Part shown: in pieces, positions 47,001 to 60,800 of the stretch | Layout: each line of letters begins with the position of its first letter | Numbering within the stretch: position 1 is the first letter of the stretch | Assembly: GCA_964036275.1 (NCBI GenBank) | Contig: OZ038434.1 | Span: 39,269,279 to 39,333,278 of the forward strand | Length of the DNA: 64,000 bases | Source: Litoditis marina | Lineage: Eukaryota; Nematoda; Chromadorea; Rhabditida; Rhabditidae | Direction: 5' to 3' | The notes under the pieces: generated by a model | Told to the model about the DNA's origin: nothing | What the model saw: only the letters and a program-made list of their open reading frames with translations | Database searches by the model: none | Program-made: the position numbers and the translations under genes

Positions 47001-50000
47001 ACATAATATCAATATCAACCGTAGATGGACTGTCCGTAGAGGGGGTGGAGATAGGCATGGGTGAGCTTTATTACCAGCTCATGCGGTCCGCCATATAGAT
47101 ACCGCGGCGAGCGGGGATCGAACCCAGGTCTGTGGAGCGACAGCCGAACGCTAACCACTTGACCACTCGGCCCCAATGAATTGTGAATAAATGTTTCAAT
47201 TAGTTAGTTTTTGTAGCTCATTTGCATCGGAGCGATGGAATTGACCGTGGAGCAAAAGACACGATATTCTGTTCCTGTCAAACCCCTTTGAAGGGTTCAT
47301 GTTCTGTACTCTGTAGTTGGATCAGTATCCTACCTGTTGGTATGCAACCATATTCTGAAGTGTAGCCTCGACCACGAGCACGAACGTCTTTTGGTCGGGA
47401 ACAGCAGAATAAGGAACCACTGCGGAGCACTTGTCTAAAATCAAAACAAAAATGAACTAGTTCTCGCCATGCGAGGTTATGGCCGGTTATGTATGAAACG
47501 TGAACATCAATTTTTCAATCAACAGCTTTTCGTTCACGGAGAGAGAATGAGGACGCGGTTATGAGGACGCGGTTGTGCGATTCACTGATCCGCACACTAA
47601 CACGCTTCAACTATGGTTGGGTCTAAGGTGTCTGACGTTTTAACTGCAAATAACACGGAGGGGTGTGAAAATGAATTTTTTTAATCTTCTAAACCAGCGT
47701 AATCCGTTTGATTCTCGTTGTGTAAAATGAGGCCTGGTCCTTCGCGAAAATCTAAACGGGGCATAACTTTTTGTTCCAGAACAAACTGTAAACCATGCAA
47801 AGCGATGTGTTTTTGTATTAAAAACATATACTTTGTTATAGAACAGAAACAGTAACACTTACAGCATTTTTAAATGGACATTTCAAATATAGCCCCTACC
47901 GTATTGACAGCTGTTGCCCGCGTATCCGTCGGGGCAGTGACAGAACTTCTCCGAACTATCCAGAGTTCCGTTGTTCACGCAAATTGGCACGGTACAGTAG
48001 AGACCTGGAATTGTCTTGAACATAAATTTTATTTTCAGATCAACCTCCTACTATTTGGTTTTCGTAATATGTTTTTCTATTTTTGAAGAGGATTTGGAAC
48101 ATTATGCACATTTTGCGATAACAAGTGCAACTAGTGTACATGCAATTGCCACAACAATAATAGTACGACCCATCGTGAACTACGCTAGAGGGATTATTTA
48201 ATGAGAGTCTGCTTAGACACGAGTACACGTTGTACTAATTGCTTTTTTTCTGTTTGAGGCCACCGCCTTCTAGTACTTTCGCCACTATACAGCTGTGTAT
48301 ACAAACCACTACCTGGCGACTACATAAGGGCAGTCCCGTAAATGGTTTCTCCGTACAACCCAAGTTTATAGAAAACGTACCAGTCCAGTATTCGTCGCAA
48401 ATGCACATTCCATTTGATCTGATTCCACCATTTCCGCAAGTCAAGACTGAAAACAGCAAACTTTCTGTTTCTTCATACTGACTTATTTAGAAGTTGATTT
48501 CAGCTTTTGTTAACGATTTTCTGACGTACAACATGTATGTTATTCCTATGCAGTACTTACAACTATATTACAAATAAATTACACTTGGCTTTATATAAAT
48601 TTGTAAATATATTTATTTCAAACTACCTGGAGGCATGCAGTGTCCGTAGGTAACACGTTGGAACATGTTTCCGAAGGCATCTTCTCCAATGTGCTGAAAA
48701 TTAACGAAATTGATCTCAAAATTGAATAATACCATAAACAATTGGTCCTTAGTGAACCAATCACATTTCGAATGAACGATTCTCAGAATAAGAGAAATAT
48801 AAAGTTGCTATTATTTGTATTCTTTACAAGCTCAAATAGACATAAATCGCGTGCTGAAACCTCATTGTTAAACAATTGTCTGGAAGTGTGCTTGGCAAGG
48901 TGGAAAAGGTCACCTGGGAAAAGTGTGGCCTTTACTACAACTAGATATACGAGAAAATTGTAGTTTGATGAAGTTCTCAAACTTGAGTAATGTCAACTGT
49001 TCTGCGATCTACCAATATAATACTCACACTGAGACCGATTTCAATGTTCTCTGCGGGACAGGCGAAGTTCTGAGTAATCCACGGGTAGGAACACTCGAAA
49101 CGGTACTGGTAGGCGGCCGCGTTGTAGAAGGTACCTACATGAAAAACGTTATAGATATATTTGCTGAAATTGATTAATATATTTAAAACAGCATTTCTGA
49201 GGTTTTTCCGCAATGGCTCAAAAAATTGGATTTGGCAAAACGTACAATTTATGAAATTATTCACGAAGTTCTGCCTCGATTGAATCAACCTTGTGAGTTA
49301 ATAAACGGGAAAATCTTAAGAATTTTATTTCGACCCCAACTAGTTTGGCTATAATACGCATACACCATTCAAAACAGGGTTTCGGAGATCTGGGAAAGTT
49401 CCTCTACAAAGTTGCTTAGGAGAGTATCGATAAATTGAATCAGTTCAAATTGTAATTTACCATTGTACACATCCCAAATCATGGCGTGGGTGAGGATGGG
49501 AGTGCGCAGTTCGTTGTCGGCAGAATGGACGTAGGTCATCAACATGTTGTTGGAAGAATCCTAAAATTACAGAATTGTCAAAAATATGCAAAAATGTCAG
49601 AATGAATCCCAATTTCTTCAACAACACCATCCTATCCACTGTAGTTGACATTATCGAAAACGTTCTTATAGCAGCAACCGCGACCGAAGTTTGTAATAAA
49701 TAACAGAGAGCATATAGTTATTCGAGCACAATAACATGTTAACTACCGGCTGGAAGTCTATAATGCATACTGTAGGTGCTCACGTAGAAAAAAGTAAGAC
49801 TATACCTGAGTGGGATCGGTTCCACGAATGTCGTTGGTCATGCTGGTACTGAAGCCAGTTGTGATCTGCAGGCTACTTTGCACGCGAATCTGAAAAAAAC
49901 TAAAGTTACAATAAATACAGATAATTTAACGAATTTGAGGTTTCAAAAACAGTGTGCTGATTCTTATGTTGAACGAACGACTCTAGTTGAAATGCGATAA

Positions 50001-51737
50001 ATTCGGGGAAAGAGAATTCACGAATCACGCCAAAACCAACAAACCGTGTCAAAAACAAACTTTGCATTTTTGATTTCAACCTGTCGTTAATGAAAAGTGG
50101 GTTATGTGAAATGGCTAACAGAGCAGTACCCAACCACTAAATAACTCACCAGGACAAATATACTTCTTTCTCTACTCTCTTTCTCTATCATAAATTATGT
50201 TCAAACAGTTATGCATGATCAGGTTTCGTGGTTGAATCGTAAAAAAATTTGGCAAAAAACCAGGTTCGACAAACAATTTGCTGGATAATTTACCTCCACA
50301 GCACATCCCTGGTTGACACCGCTGTTGGTGCTAGTGACGTTCACGTACCATTTACCAGGTGGAATATCGTCTGAAATTTAGAAATTGAAACAAAAATTCA
50401 TTTCATTGGTACAAAAAAGCCAATTCAACCTAGACCCATAAAGAGAAGAATTAGCAACATGAATCATTTCGTCAGTGTTGCATGCACTATCAGCTTTTGT
50501 CAGTAAACAAATACAGTAATTAATAATTTGTATATATCATTAAATTATAAGAAAAATAGGAAATTTAAATTATTATTATGAGAAATTACTGGCTTATATG
50601 AACAAGCGTAACTAATTACAATAACAGGCTACTTCACGACTAATATGTGTAGAAGTCCAACGATGAATAAAGATAAGAGAGAGGAGAGAGAGAGACAATT
50701 TATTGCACTGTGCAAACTCCTAGATCATGGTTAAAACAAATTTTTTTCACCTGTGGTGTGATAAACATGGAAACTCACCATCTCCAATTCTGGTAGGAGC
50801 GTAGTTCTGATCGTAGCGATGTTTCTGACACATAAATGGCATGGCAGTTCCGCAAGAACCGAGAGTCCTGAACAACGCTGTTGGTTATTAAACAAAAGGT
50901 TATTGAACTTCAATTAAATCAAAATCTAGTTATAAGGGTCATGAATGAATGAACTAAAAATAATATATACTATCTATAAAAGTCACATTATTGATTAGAT
51001 TAACATTACATCGTTTCGGCCTCTGCACCTCTTATGGTTTTCAATCCATATATGTGTGATTCCGCAACACGCTGATGTGAATCAAACAGATTCATATGAA
51101 AGCATCTCTATTCAGTTAACGCTTACCAAGCGGCCTCCATAAACAAAGTAACAAACAACATTAAATGTTACAAATTGTATTTACGGTTCAGTACCCAGTT
51201 TTTCTCCAACAAGCTTAGTTCACGCGAGCCCACGTTTAGCTACATCAAACGTACCAAGCGTTTCCGTCCTTCACGCTGCCGTCAAAGAAGACGCAGGCAT
51301 TGTTGGGATCATAGGCCGGAGCTGGACCGCCTCCCTTCCAGAATTGTTGGGGCTGGTTCAACTGAAATCGAATAAACTCATATTTCATGTTCCATATTTC
51401 ATATTTATCGTTTCACTTCGCGTCGTTTCGAAGCAGTAATCATCCTACATATCACATTTTTGTCAAAACGATTTGTTGTGCAATAGTGGTAGTAGTAGGG
51501 CAGTAATTAACGCGAATACAAAGTATGAGATTGAGGAAAACTAAGATTCCTACAATAGAACAATAGATCCGAACATTGTTCACTATAACACATTGAAGTT
51601 ATAATTATGGTCTTGAGAGAAAAATTGGAGAGAAAGTATGTGCGAAAGAGAGAAAGTCTGAAAGAGAGAGAGAAAGAAAGTGAGAGAGAAAGAGAGAGAG
51701 AGAGATTAAAAGAGAGACAGAGAGATAGAAAGTGAGA

Positions 51738-51807
<70 letters not shown>

Positions 51808-54800
51808 CAAGAAGCAACACTTACATCAACGGGTGACGCTGTTCCTCTGTCCCATTTGTATCCGTTTCCGGTATTTGCTAGACCCAGCCAGAACTTCCAG
51901 TTAGCTCCGAATGCTAGAAAAAAATCAACGTTAGAAGAACAACTGCTTGAAATTTTCGTGTAATACTAAATTTTGTAACAAGTGATCTCACATCCCAGGG
52001 AACTACACAATTTCTGAGCAGAACTCGGCGTAGAAATTGTGTATGGAGTGTGACATATTTGATTAGGGCTTGATACTCGCTTTTTCCAAAGACCTGAACG
52101 GTGTATGCTTCTCTATCCCGATGTCTTTGTAGTTTCTGGGATTTACTGCGTACTTTACGATGATCAAACTACAGCGATTATCTGTGTCTTCTCTATATAC
52201 ACCATCCACGGTGTATGGTGCACTATTCCTATTTGTTTTTGGTTTGTTTTTGTCAATCACGGCGTACTTTGACGTCAAACTACAGCGATGATTCGAGAAA
52301 CGAACCGAGAAGGTAGGCGTTTTTGGCGTCGTTCAAATCGTCAACCAAGTATCCTCCACTGGCGCTACAGAAGGCCTGCGCCTCCACGAAAGATTTGCTC
52401 ATGATGCCCGGGTAAACACAGTACTGTCCCGACTCTTGCCAGTTGTCGTCGCAGGCTGAAACAGGCTTTTGGTATGTATTACATTGGTATTATTGGAAAT
52501 GTGTCTCTAACATGTATCACGAGATTATTATGATGAGAACTTTGTCTTTGATTTTCTTTTTTGTATGTACCCTTATGTTATAATAATAATAATAACAATA
52601 GGTTATCATTTAAAATGTGAAAACGTAAAATGAATGCACGTTTACATCATACGTTCATAAATACTGAAGTCTGCTTGTATTTTTTTGTATGAAAGTGGTG
52701 GTGGTCTGAAAACACTCACGTTTTCTGTACTCGTAGACGTCCCAGTTGGAATAGGTGTCATGCAGAATATCGATCGGTGCATTGACTTTTCCTGAAACCA
52801 ACTATGAACTCACGGCTGGTATATACTAGAGGAAAATAATCACGTAAAGTTAGCATTATAATGAGGTATTGTGCACTTTGTCCTTGCATGTTTCTGAATT
52901 CTGCTGTGTTCAACATGTTTCACGTCACTGTGTAATTGATTAATAGTATATTCCTTCTCAAATAAAACGTTTTCAGTCAGCGTCATCGTATCCCACTCAC
53001 AGTTTTAGATTATAATATAATAGAGTTTGTTTCGCTTTTGAACACGTTTTTTCCATATAAAATGTGGAACTCCAAATGGGTATAAATGGGAAGAAAACTT
53101 GAGCAGTTGTTCTCATCTGCTGTAAAAATTCATGTTGCGCTATTCGTCTTTGTTTGTAGGTTGGATTTTGAGAATAGTGTGCAGTTCAAAACACAAGCGA
53201 AATTCAGGCTCCGCCAACACGTACCGTTGCTATCGACCAGAGTAACCTGGTTATTTACTCCTTGCACGTTCAGTTGTATGGTCTGCGTGTAGGCGTCGAC
53301 TGGGAAGTAGACCTGCAAATTGGTTACAATACAAAATAAAATATAAATTGGTTACGTTACTTCGAAAATGTTCATGGGGGTCGCTTCAAAACAAGTCTCT
53401 ACGTTGTACGTTACCCTATATCGCTGTCATTGTAGTTCGATTCCTTTGTTTTTTGGTGTAAATTCCAGCATTATCGCGCGTGTAGAGATCAAACTATAAT
53501 GATTATTCGATCACCTCCTAATTGACCTGTTTTTATCGTGTTTCACTTGACTGCTATGTTATATACCTGCATGTTTCCGGTACAATCCTGTTGATACTGG
53601 CTGTACACAATTCCGGAAGAGTATTGGGCAGGAATCACACGGACAATCTGGTATAGTATTGTTCATCTCAATTTATTCTAATAATTGTTAGTTTATAATG
53701 AGTTGAAAACGTAGTGGTAGTGATGGTTGTAATCAGGGGAGCGACCTTCGTTAACGACAGCCCACTGAAATCTGGTAATGCTATTCGCGTGAGGCTGCAT
53801 AAGCACGTGAACAGGTTAGAGCTCTAAAAACAAGCTTATGAAGTGTAGATTAGCTTTTTGTCCTTGTTCATACGTGATTATCTCATTTTAGGCTAGTTGA
53901 GGTAAACCGCAAGGAGCCTGAGGTCATTCATTCGATGATGAGAGTTTTGTTCCAGCTAGGCAATTATGATAGTCAAATCGAAAGTAACGTATGAAGCTCC
54001 CAGAAACAATACGGAAATGAATGAACACTTCAATTGTGTTTGATATTAAATTAAAACTTCTCAAATGTTGATTAATTATAGCATGGTTGTAAACGTACAT
54101 CAGAAATATGTCCTGGCTGTGTTGGATAGACGACTCCGGTACTTCCACCGCTCAGATCGAACAGAAGTTGGAACTGGCTCTGAGAAATAAACCTATAGTA
54201 TGCAATAATTAGAATTGAAGTTCATAATTATGTTCACCTTAGAGTGATTATACGGATTTCTGATCAGAAAACAGCCTGGAACTTTCAACTTCATACTGTG
54301 AGACATCATTTCGGTGATATAAAGACTGTGTTAGGGCAGTCAGAAATAGTGAAACTCATAAGTTTTGTGACCGATAAACCGTCCAACTCAGAGTTGTTAG
54401 AGTAAGAAGAACAGAATCACAAAAACTTCGCATAGGCGAATGATTATCCACGAACACAGAATGAATACTTAGACACCCGTTTTACCATACGTATAGCGTA
54501 ACACTTAAAACTCTTCACGTTGTAATACTTCAATGAAACAAATTGTGATTATTATTATTCCCTTTCTGAACTGACCTGCGTGGCATTACAGTAGAATCCG
54601 TTGGTGTTTCTTGGCGAGTAGCCAAGGAATCCGTTGACGACGAGGTTGAGCGAACGAGAGAAGTGGTACGCCGTGGTCCAACCACCTCTCTGACTCTCAT
54701 CAGCAGGCGACATCTGAAGAGAATTTCGAGATTACAAGCAACATTGTTCAAATACATATATTCATTCTGTTTATTTAAGCATATAAAGGCATCAACAATG

Positions 54801-57800
54801 CTCATACGATAACGTCAAATCATTGCGAAGTGCTGTTCTTTGGCTGTTTCTATCTATTAACTTTGGTTCCTATTGTATCGCTTACTTTATGTTTTAAAAA
54901 GTTATCTACGTGAATCATTCAAATGTTACTGTGTATGTTGTTATTACCCGCTGTACTTATAGTTCGATCCCGTTAATTTTCGGTCGAAACTCAAAACTTT
55001 CAAAGATGTTTAGGTCACCCCCTAAGCTACTAATTTCTCAATATTACGTGTTCGTCCATGAACAGATGAACTTGTACTCACTTGGAATATTTGAATATAG
55101 GATCCAGCCACGACTGCTCCTCTGTAGACCGCTCTATCGAGTGCTTGGTACAGCTAAATTTCATGTTTCAGTTTTCAAATTCTCACGAGTTCCAAATGTT
55201 TTTTTTCAAATACTCAATGTACTTTGCAATTTTTATGCTTGGCTGAATATGAGAATATAATAATAGTTCAGAGAGAGAGAAGGCGCTGGTTTTCAAGACA
55301 ATTATTAGGTTTTAGTCGAAAGGCCCTTGTTAGATTCTGTTCATTTTGTTCAAATTGATGTTAATCATATAAAGAGCTTGAAAAACATTAATAAACGCAT
55401 GGTTCCGTGTTATTGTAGTTTCATGGTTAGTGATCTGGTGCAAGTCACTCACGTAATAAATATGGTACAACGGACTAAAGAACTCTTACGTGTTTGAACG
55501 ATCTGAGACTTTTCTATTTCCACATATGGAAGAGTTGTGGATCTTTCGGGGACTATGTGTATTATTTCTCATATGTTAGAGATCATTTCGATCAACTTAA
55601 CATTATTGATATTATCACATTGTTCATTCTCTGACAGAACCAACCTGTACGAGACATCCCGGATCAGTTGGCAGGCTGGAAGCGAGGGTGTCAAGAGCTG
55701 ACACTACCGCCGTCGGGTTCGAAGCTGGCGCCGTCGCGATAACATCTCCCCCTAAAAGTATTGTAAGATGTTCGAAACAAGACTTTCGAAGTAGTCTTTT
55801 ATCTGAGCAGCTCGCGATGCGATAGAAACGTAAGAAAGGAAAACTGTATCACTTCCTGTCATCAATTCTCTCTTTTTCTCTCTCGCTCTCTCTACCGTTG
55901 GAAATCGGTATCTCGTTGCGTTCAATGTTTATATTTCCTCTTTATGATTATTAACTTACAGGTGGAGTTGTATCCGACGAGAACAAAGTTGTGAATCCAG
56001 TGTGTATCTTGAGACTGAATATCTCTCAGAAGGTCGGCGAACACCTTGTTGAGGGTGGCGATCTGAAAATATTTCAAAGTTATAGTTCAGATTTTCATTG
56101 TTTGTTCAGAGAAGGACTATATTTTATGACACGGTCAGAACATATAGATGAAAATTAATAGTTGAATACCTTATTTTTTCTCTTTTTCTGTTCAGCGAGA
56201 GATACATTGTTTAAATGTATATAAACAAATATACAAGTGAAACACAACACAGAAAAATGGATTAAATTTTGTGAAAAGTTTGTTTTTTCGTGATTTCTAA
56301 AAAAATCGTGACTGCCTCACCTGTGAAATACCCTGTTGGGTGATTTCGACAAAGAATACCATGTTGACGTAATCGCGCATGATTTCTGGATCGGGGCCCT
56401 TGGTGATACATTTGGCTGCAAATGAGAAGTAAACACATTCTGTAGGAATAACTATTCGGTCGCAAAATCTTACAACAACCACTCAGAAAAATATGCATTT
56501 CAATAACATACTTCATATTTGTTGATGTTACCATACGTGTATGTCTCATCAATTGTAAGATTTTTGTCAACGATCAAGAAGGAGTATTTCTCATGACTAA
56601 TATATAATTTCTATAACTGGATACTGTTTTGGATAGCATGAGGAACTCACGTGCAGTACAGAACTGGTCAGCCCAGCCCATGGGACAGTTACATTTGTTT
56701 CCGGCAGGGGTTCCGCCATTGAAACATTGCTGGAAAGGTTACAATACCAGTAAGAAAATATACGTTTTATGTCGAACTATGACCAGAATTTTTTGATAAA
56801 CCCGCATTGTCCGTCCCTCTGTGCAACTAGGCGAGTCATGGACAGTTAATACGTAATAATTGAATCGGATTCTCTTTTCCCAATAAAAACTTATACATTG
56901 TCATCCGTCCTAGCTTTGTTGGAGGTCTAATCACGAGGCTTTTCACTCCAAACTTTGAAATAATGCGGTGTACCGAGTTCAAACTACAACTCACAATATT
57001 CTGGCAGAACTGTCCGGTCCATCCGGGAGGACAGTAGCAGGTCGTGTTTCCGGGGTTGATGATGCCACCATTCTGACAGCCCGAGGGAGGGTTGGGGGTG
57101 GGGCTGACTGAAAAAGAGATTCATTAATAATTCGTTCGATTTCAGTTGCCCATACAAGTTTCTGATAGAGAATTGCTATGTTCAAAAGGTGCCCAGTTTT
57201 TTTTCCACCAAATTTTTTTTCCGTTGCTCCAGGCATCCTCAAATGAACTCTTATCATTCTTTGGTATTGGGTTAAGTAACCTAAACTAATGAAATAGCGC
57301 TAAAGGAGTGTTTACGTTTTCTCTATAAAAAGATATTGCTTGCATTATTGTATCACCCAATGTTTCGGAAATAAATTGAAAATTCTCACACTGCATGCAG
57401 GTCATGACACCGGATCGCTGAATTGACATTCCTCTCTGGTCGCGAGCATAGAACTGTAAATACAACATAAACATATATTGTTTTTAGTAAAATGATTTTG
57501 GTCGGCAGCGTATATGAAAAATAAGTCTAGGCAAACTGTTCGTCTGACCATACAGAGTGAACCACTGAACTTAAATATGCAAACGTAGAAATTCCTTTAA
57601 TGATGACCATTGTTGTTGATTTTGAATGAATAGTTAAGGTTCTCACCGGTTTAATCATACCGAACTTGTGAAAAACTAACATTGAAGTAGAGCGTCTCGT
57701 CGGCGACCTGACAAGTGTAGGGTGGGAAGTAGAAGGTGTACGAACATCCATCTCTCCACAGACCGTTGGAAGCGTAGACCTGTATTCAAAATCCATAAAT

Positions 57801-60800
57801 ACAATGAGAATTTCAAATGTAAGCGTCTGCTTTGTACTGTTTTTGACAATCCTCACGAGCTATTGGAGTTTTACATTTAGTTCTCCATTGTTATTCAAAT
57901 GCACTATCATGTGATATTTGCACTAGGGTGTATATTTTTCACTGTACAATACTATTATTATTTTTTACTATACTCTTTTTTATGGTTCATCTTCCTCTCT
58001 GTATAAAACAAAATACAGGGTTCTCGTTCTCGAAGTAAGCACGAAGTGAGTTAGTACGTTGCACTGTTTCGCTGTATTTGTAGTTTGATCTTTACATCGT
58101 GACTTTGAACATGCATTGAGATCAAACTACAATAACAGTTCGGCCAATCTCTATACCTGAGTCTGAACTCCTTGTCTCGAGCCGTAGATGCTCAAGGCGG
58201 CGTCCACGTACTCTGGTTGGTTCGTGTACGGGTAGTTGGTCAAATGAGCAGTGATCGCAGTGTCGTAGCCTGCAAAGTGAGCAAATCTTACAATAATTTA
58301 TGAACTATCAGTGTGTAACTGATAATGACTTGCAACGTGTAAAACACCTGAAAACTACGACTACTGCGTTACTCTTACTCTGATGTGTCTATATGAGAAA
58401 CTGGGAGTAAGGTAGAATCAAACAATCGATAGAGCATTAATTAAGTTGACATGTTGGCTTCTGTTAATATTTTCCATAAATAATCGAAAAACAAAGAACG
58501 TTTTATTACAAATTTTTGCAACATTGCATCGTACTCACCGTAAAGTGGCTGCACCAGCTCTCCGTCGCCGCTGAGTGCGGTGGTGAAGGCCCAGAAGAGA
58601 TCGTACTGGACTTGACGAGGACCTGAAGACAGAAAAGTGGAAGAATGAAATGCAGGTTTTCAATAGGTGAAACGCTACTCAATTAAGATTAATTTTTTTT
58701 GTTTCAAACGGTTTACTAGTGGTTTGTCCTACTCAGGATGACATAAGAGTTGTATCACTCCACATCCAATAATTAAACTTACATCGGAAAATAAAAAAAA
58801 ATATACATCAACTCCTTTTTCACTAGTTGAGTGAATGTAAAGAAAACTACGCTTCTATTACTCGTGCCAACCTGGGTTGTGGTATCCCTTCTGGAAGATC
58901 TTGAAGTTGCAGGGTCCGTTGGGCTGTGAGAGCGAGATGAGGTTAAAGAACCAGTTACCAGTGTGGGGACCATTCAGAACCCTGTACAGAAAATAAGTTG
59001 AGTCAAACAACAGAAAACTTGCAGAACAAATACAACAACAAGTTTTCTTTTTATTTCGCCGAATTATAATCTTCATTTCAAATTTGACACATTTCGGAAC
59101 GTTGTTACCCGATTCCACACAACGTCTTTCAGTTTTAACATTTCAACGGGTAGGCTTGTTCAAAAATTAGAGCCCGGCGAGGTGTTATCGCGTATAGCAC
59201 ATCCCAATAGTTAAACGAGATCCGAACCCAACTTGGCAGAGGTTTTGATTGGTACTGCTCTAATTGTTTCAGAATCAAACAGTGTCATTGACATGCGCGA
59301 CACAGCATTGTGATTCAGCTAGTATTAGGGCCTTCTCTAACGCCACACAAATTAAATCATTATCTCACCAGATATAGTTGGTGCCGTCAGTGTAGACAAC
59401 CGACGGAGTTGGATGCAAACCCTCCGGAGAGGTGATGATCAGGTTCATGTTGGCTGCTGGAATCAATATTCGTTATCTTGAGATTTCTTTTAGATAATCT
59501 CAAGGGGTCAAGTTTGGTTAGTTACCAAAGCGGTGAATCTTAGAGGTTACTAACGCCGTGGACGACTAGCGTGTTCTGAGTCTCACTGGCCTACACACTC
59601 TCTCGACGAGGTCGCGACATCAGTAGTGGGTCATTCAACTGAGAATCAGTTCAATGTTGACACACGTATGGCCCAATTGACTGAAAAGTAGTGCTCTGGC
59701 AATTGACAGAGGGTTTAACGTACTTTGCTTAAATCTTGATGCAAAAACTAACTTCCAGTGGCAACAATGACCAATTTGGTGATGGTTCCATCAATGGTGA
59801 TCGAGTTGAAAGAGTTCTGGTTGGAACAGACCTGAAACACAGTATAATGGTCAAATTGTTGTTAAACAGTTTTTTCCTACCTAAACTAGTTGTTGATGTA
59901 TATCGGAATATTTAGTCCTGTAGCTTTTTCTTCAGTCAAACTATCAAGTTCAGTCTGAAAACAGTTTCACCGTATCACGTTTTATGGTCGTCATTACTGC
60001 TGAAAGTGAGAAAAAGCAGAGACGATGTAACAGTTTGAGAAAGTATACGGGACCAAAAAATACAAAGTTCTTTTTTTATAAACAATTCCAACTGCTCACC
60101 GCCAGGTCGTTGGAGAGCAGCTTCTGAGCTCTGTAGATGGTGTTGTACATGTGGTCGTACATCAACTGAAAATCTTAGTTACAGTATATTTCGAGTTTCT
60201 AGTTTTGATGAAAACAATGAAATCTGTGATACTTTATTAATACAATCTGTAAAAAGCTTAATGTTGTGTGCCAAGTCTTTGTGAGTGTAGTGTCTAACAT
60301 ACCAAAAATATTGTTTTTCAGAGTTTTTGAACTTTTTCTTCGGGTAAAAAAATGGATTGCTCATCAATACATCTAACAGTTGATGAGCTTTTTTGCAAGA
60401 ACAAGATAATGTCAAACTCAAAGCACCAACCGTTTGCACATTGGTCCTGTTGGCCATGCTGAATATCATTCCACCGCTGTTCTTGGCTAGCTTATCCATG
60501 GTGCGGTACTCCTTGTCTTCGGGAGTAATTGCGCAGAGGGGAGAGGGCGCGATGAAGAAGATGTTCAACTGAAAGTTGAATGAATGAAACATAAACACAA
60601 CCATCCTCAACAACAAAATGAAAGGTTCGTTTCTTTTCATCTATATAATTTCTTTTTCTTTCATGACATGTATAGTGAACGTGAGAAAAATGTATAGTGA
60701 ACGTGAGAAAATCCTGTGTTTCTTCGGATATCTTGACTGATTTTGGGGAATAATTGGCTACTAGTGATCCGCAGTGAGTGAATGCTTGATGAGTCAAAAA

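Larger units (their letters stand above)
42071..48446 (-). other. Module C of giant protein: EGF, EGF, VWA-like, beta-rich region
   Basis: Exons 48446-48381, 48004-47900, 47434-47334, 46602-46515, 46085-45968, 45451-45313, 44865-44734, 44213-44112, 43732-43654, 43322-43231, 42960-42822, 42609-42524, 42242-42071. EGFs: CGNGG..MCICDEYWTG..C and CVNNG..FCHCPDGYAGNSC. The VWA-like part opens KTFVLVVEATLQN (MIDAS lost), then HYALVLFN, QILLVTASGAAD. The closing subdomain has GCSWEYYSDPFTC ... MAFCINGS, matching the other modules. Confidence 0.8.
48627..57107 (-). other. Module B of giant protein: EGF, EGF, VWA-like, beta-rich region with lectin insert
   Basis: Exons 57107-56995, 56729-56651, 56415-56321, 56062-55960, 55751-55645, 55153-55082, 54713-54576, 54179-54099, 53647-53567, 53312-53225, 52791-52720, then the lectin exons, then 50370-50294, 49889-49806, 49560-49461, 49134-49028, 48693-48627. 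EGFs: CQNGG..TCYCPPGWTGQFC and CFNGG..KCNCPMGWADQFC. The VWA-like part opens NMVFFVEITQQG, again without MIDAS residues, followed by HNFVLVGYNST. The closing subdomain FECSYPWITQNFAC ... YGHCMPPG matches the ends of modules A and C. Confidence 0.8.

Noticed and set aside
51605..51820. Ser-Leu repeat frame
   Set aside because: It is a translation of the (GA)n tract in an intron.
60179..60640. 153-codon minus-strand frame as an intronless gene
   Set aside because: Only 60568-60431 is coding (an exon of the giant gene); the rest is intron read through.
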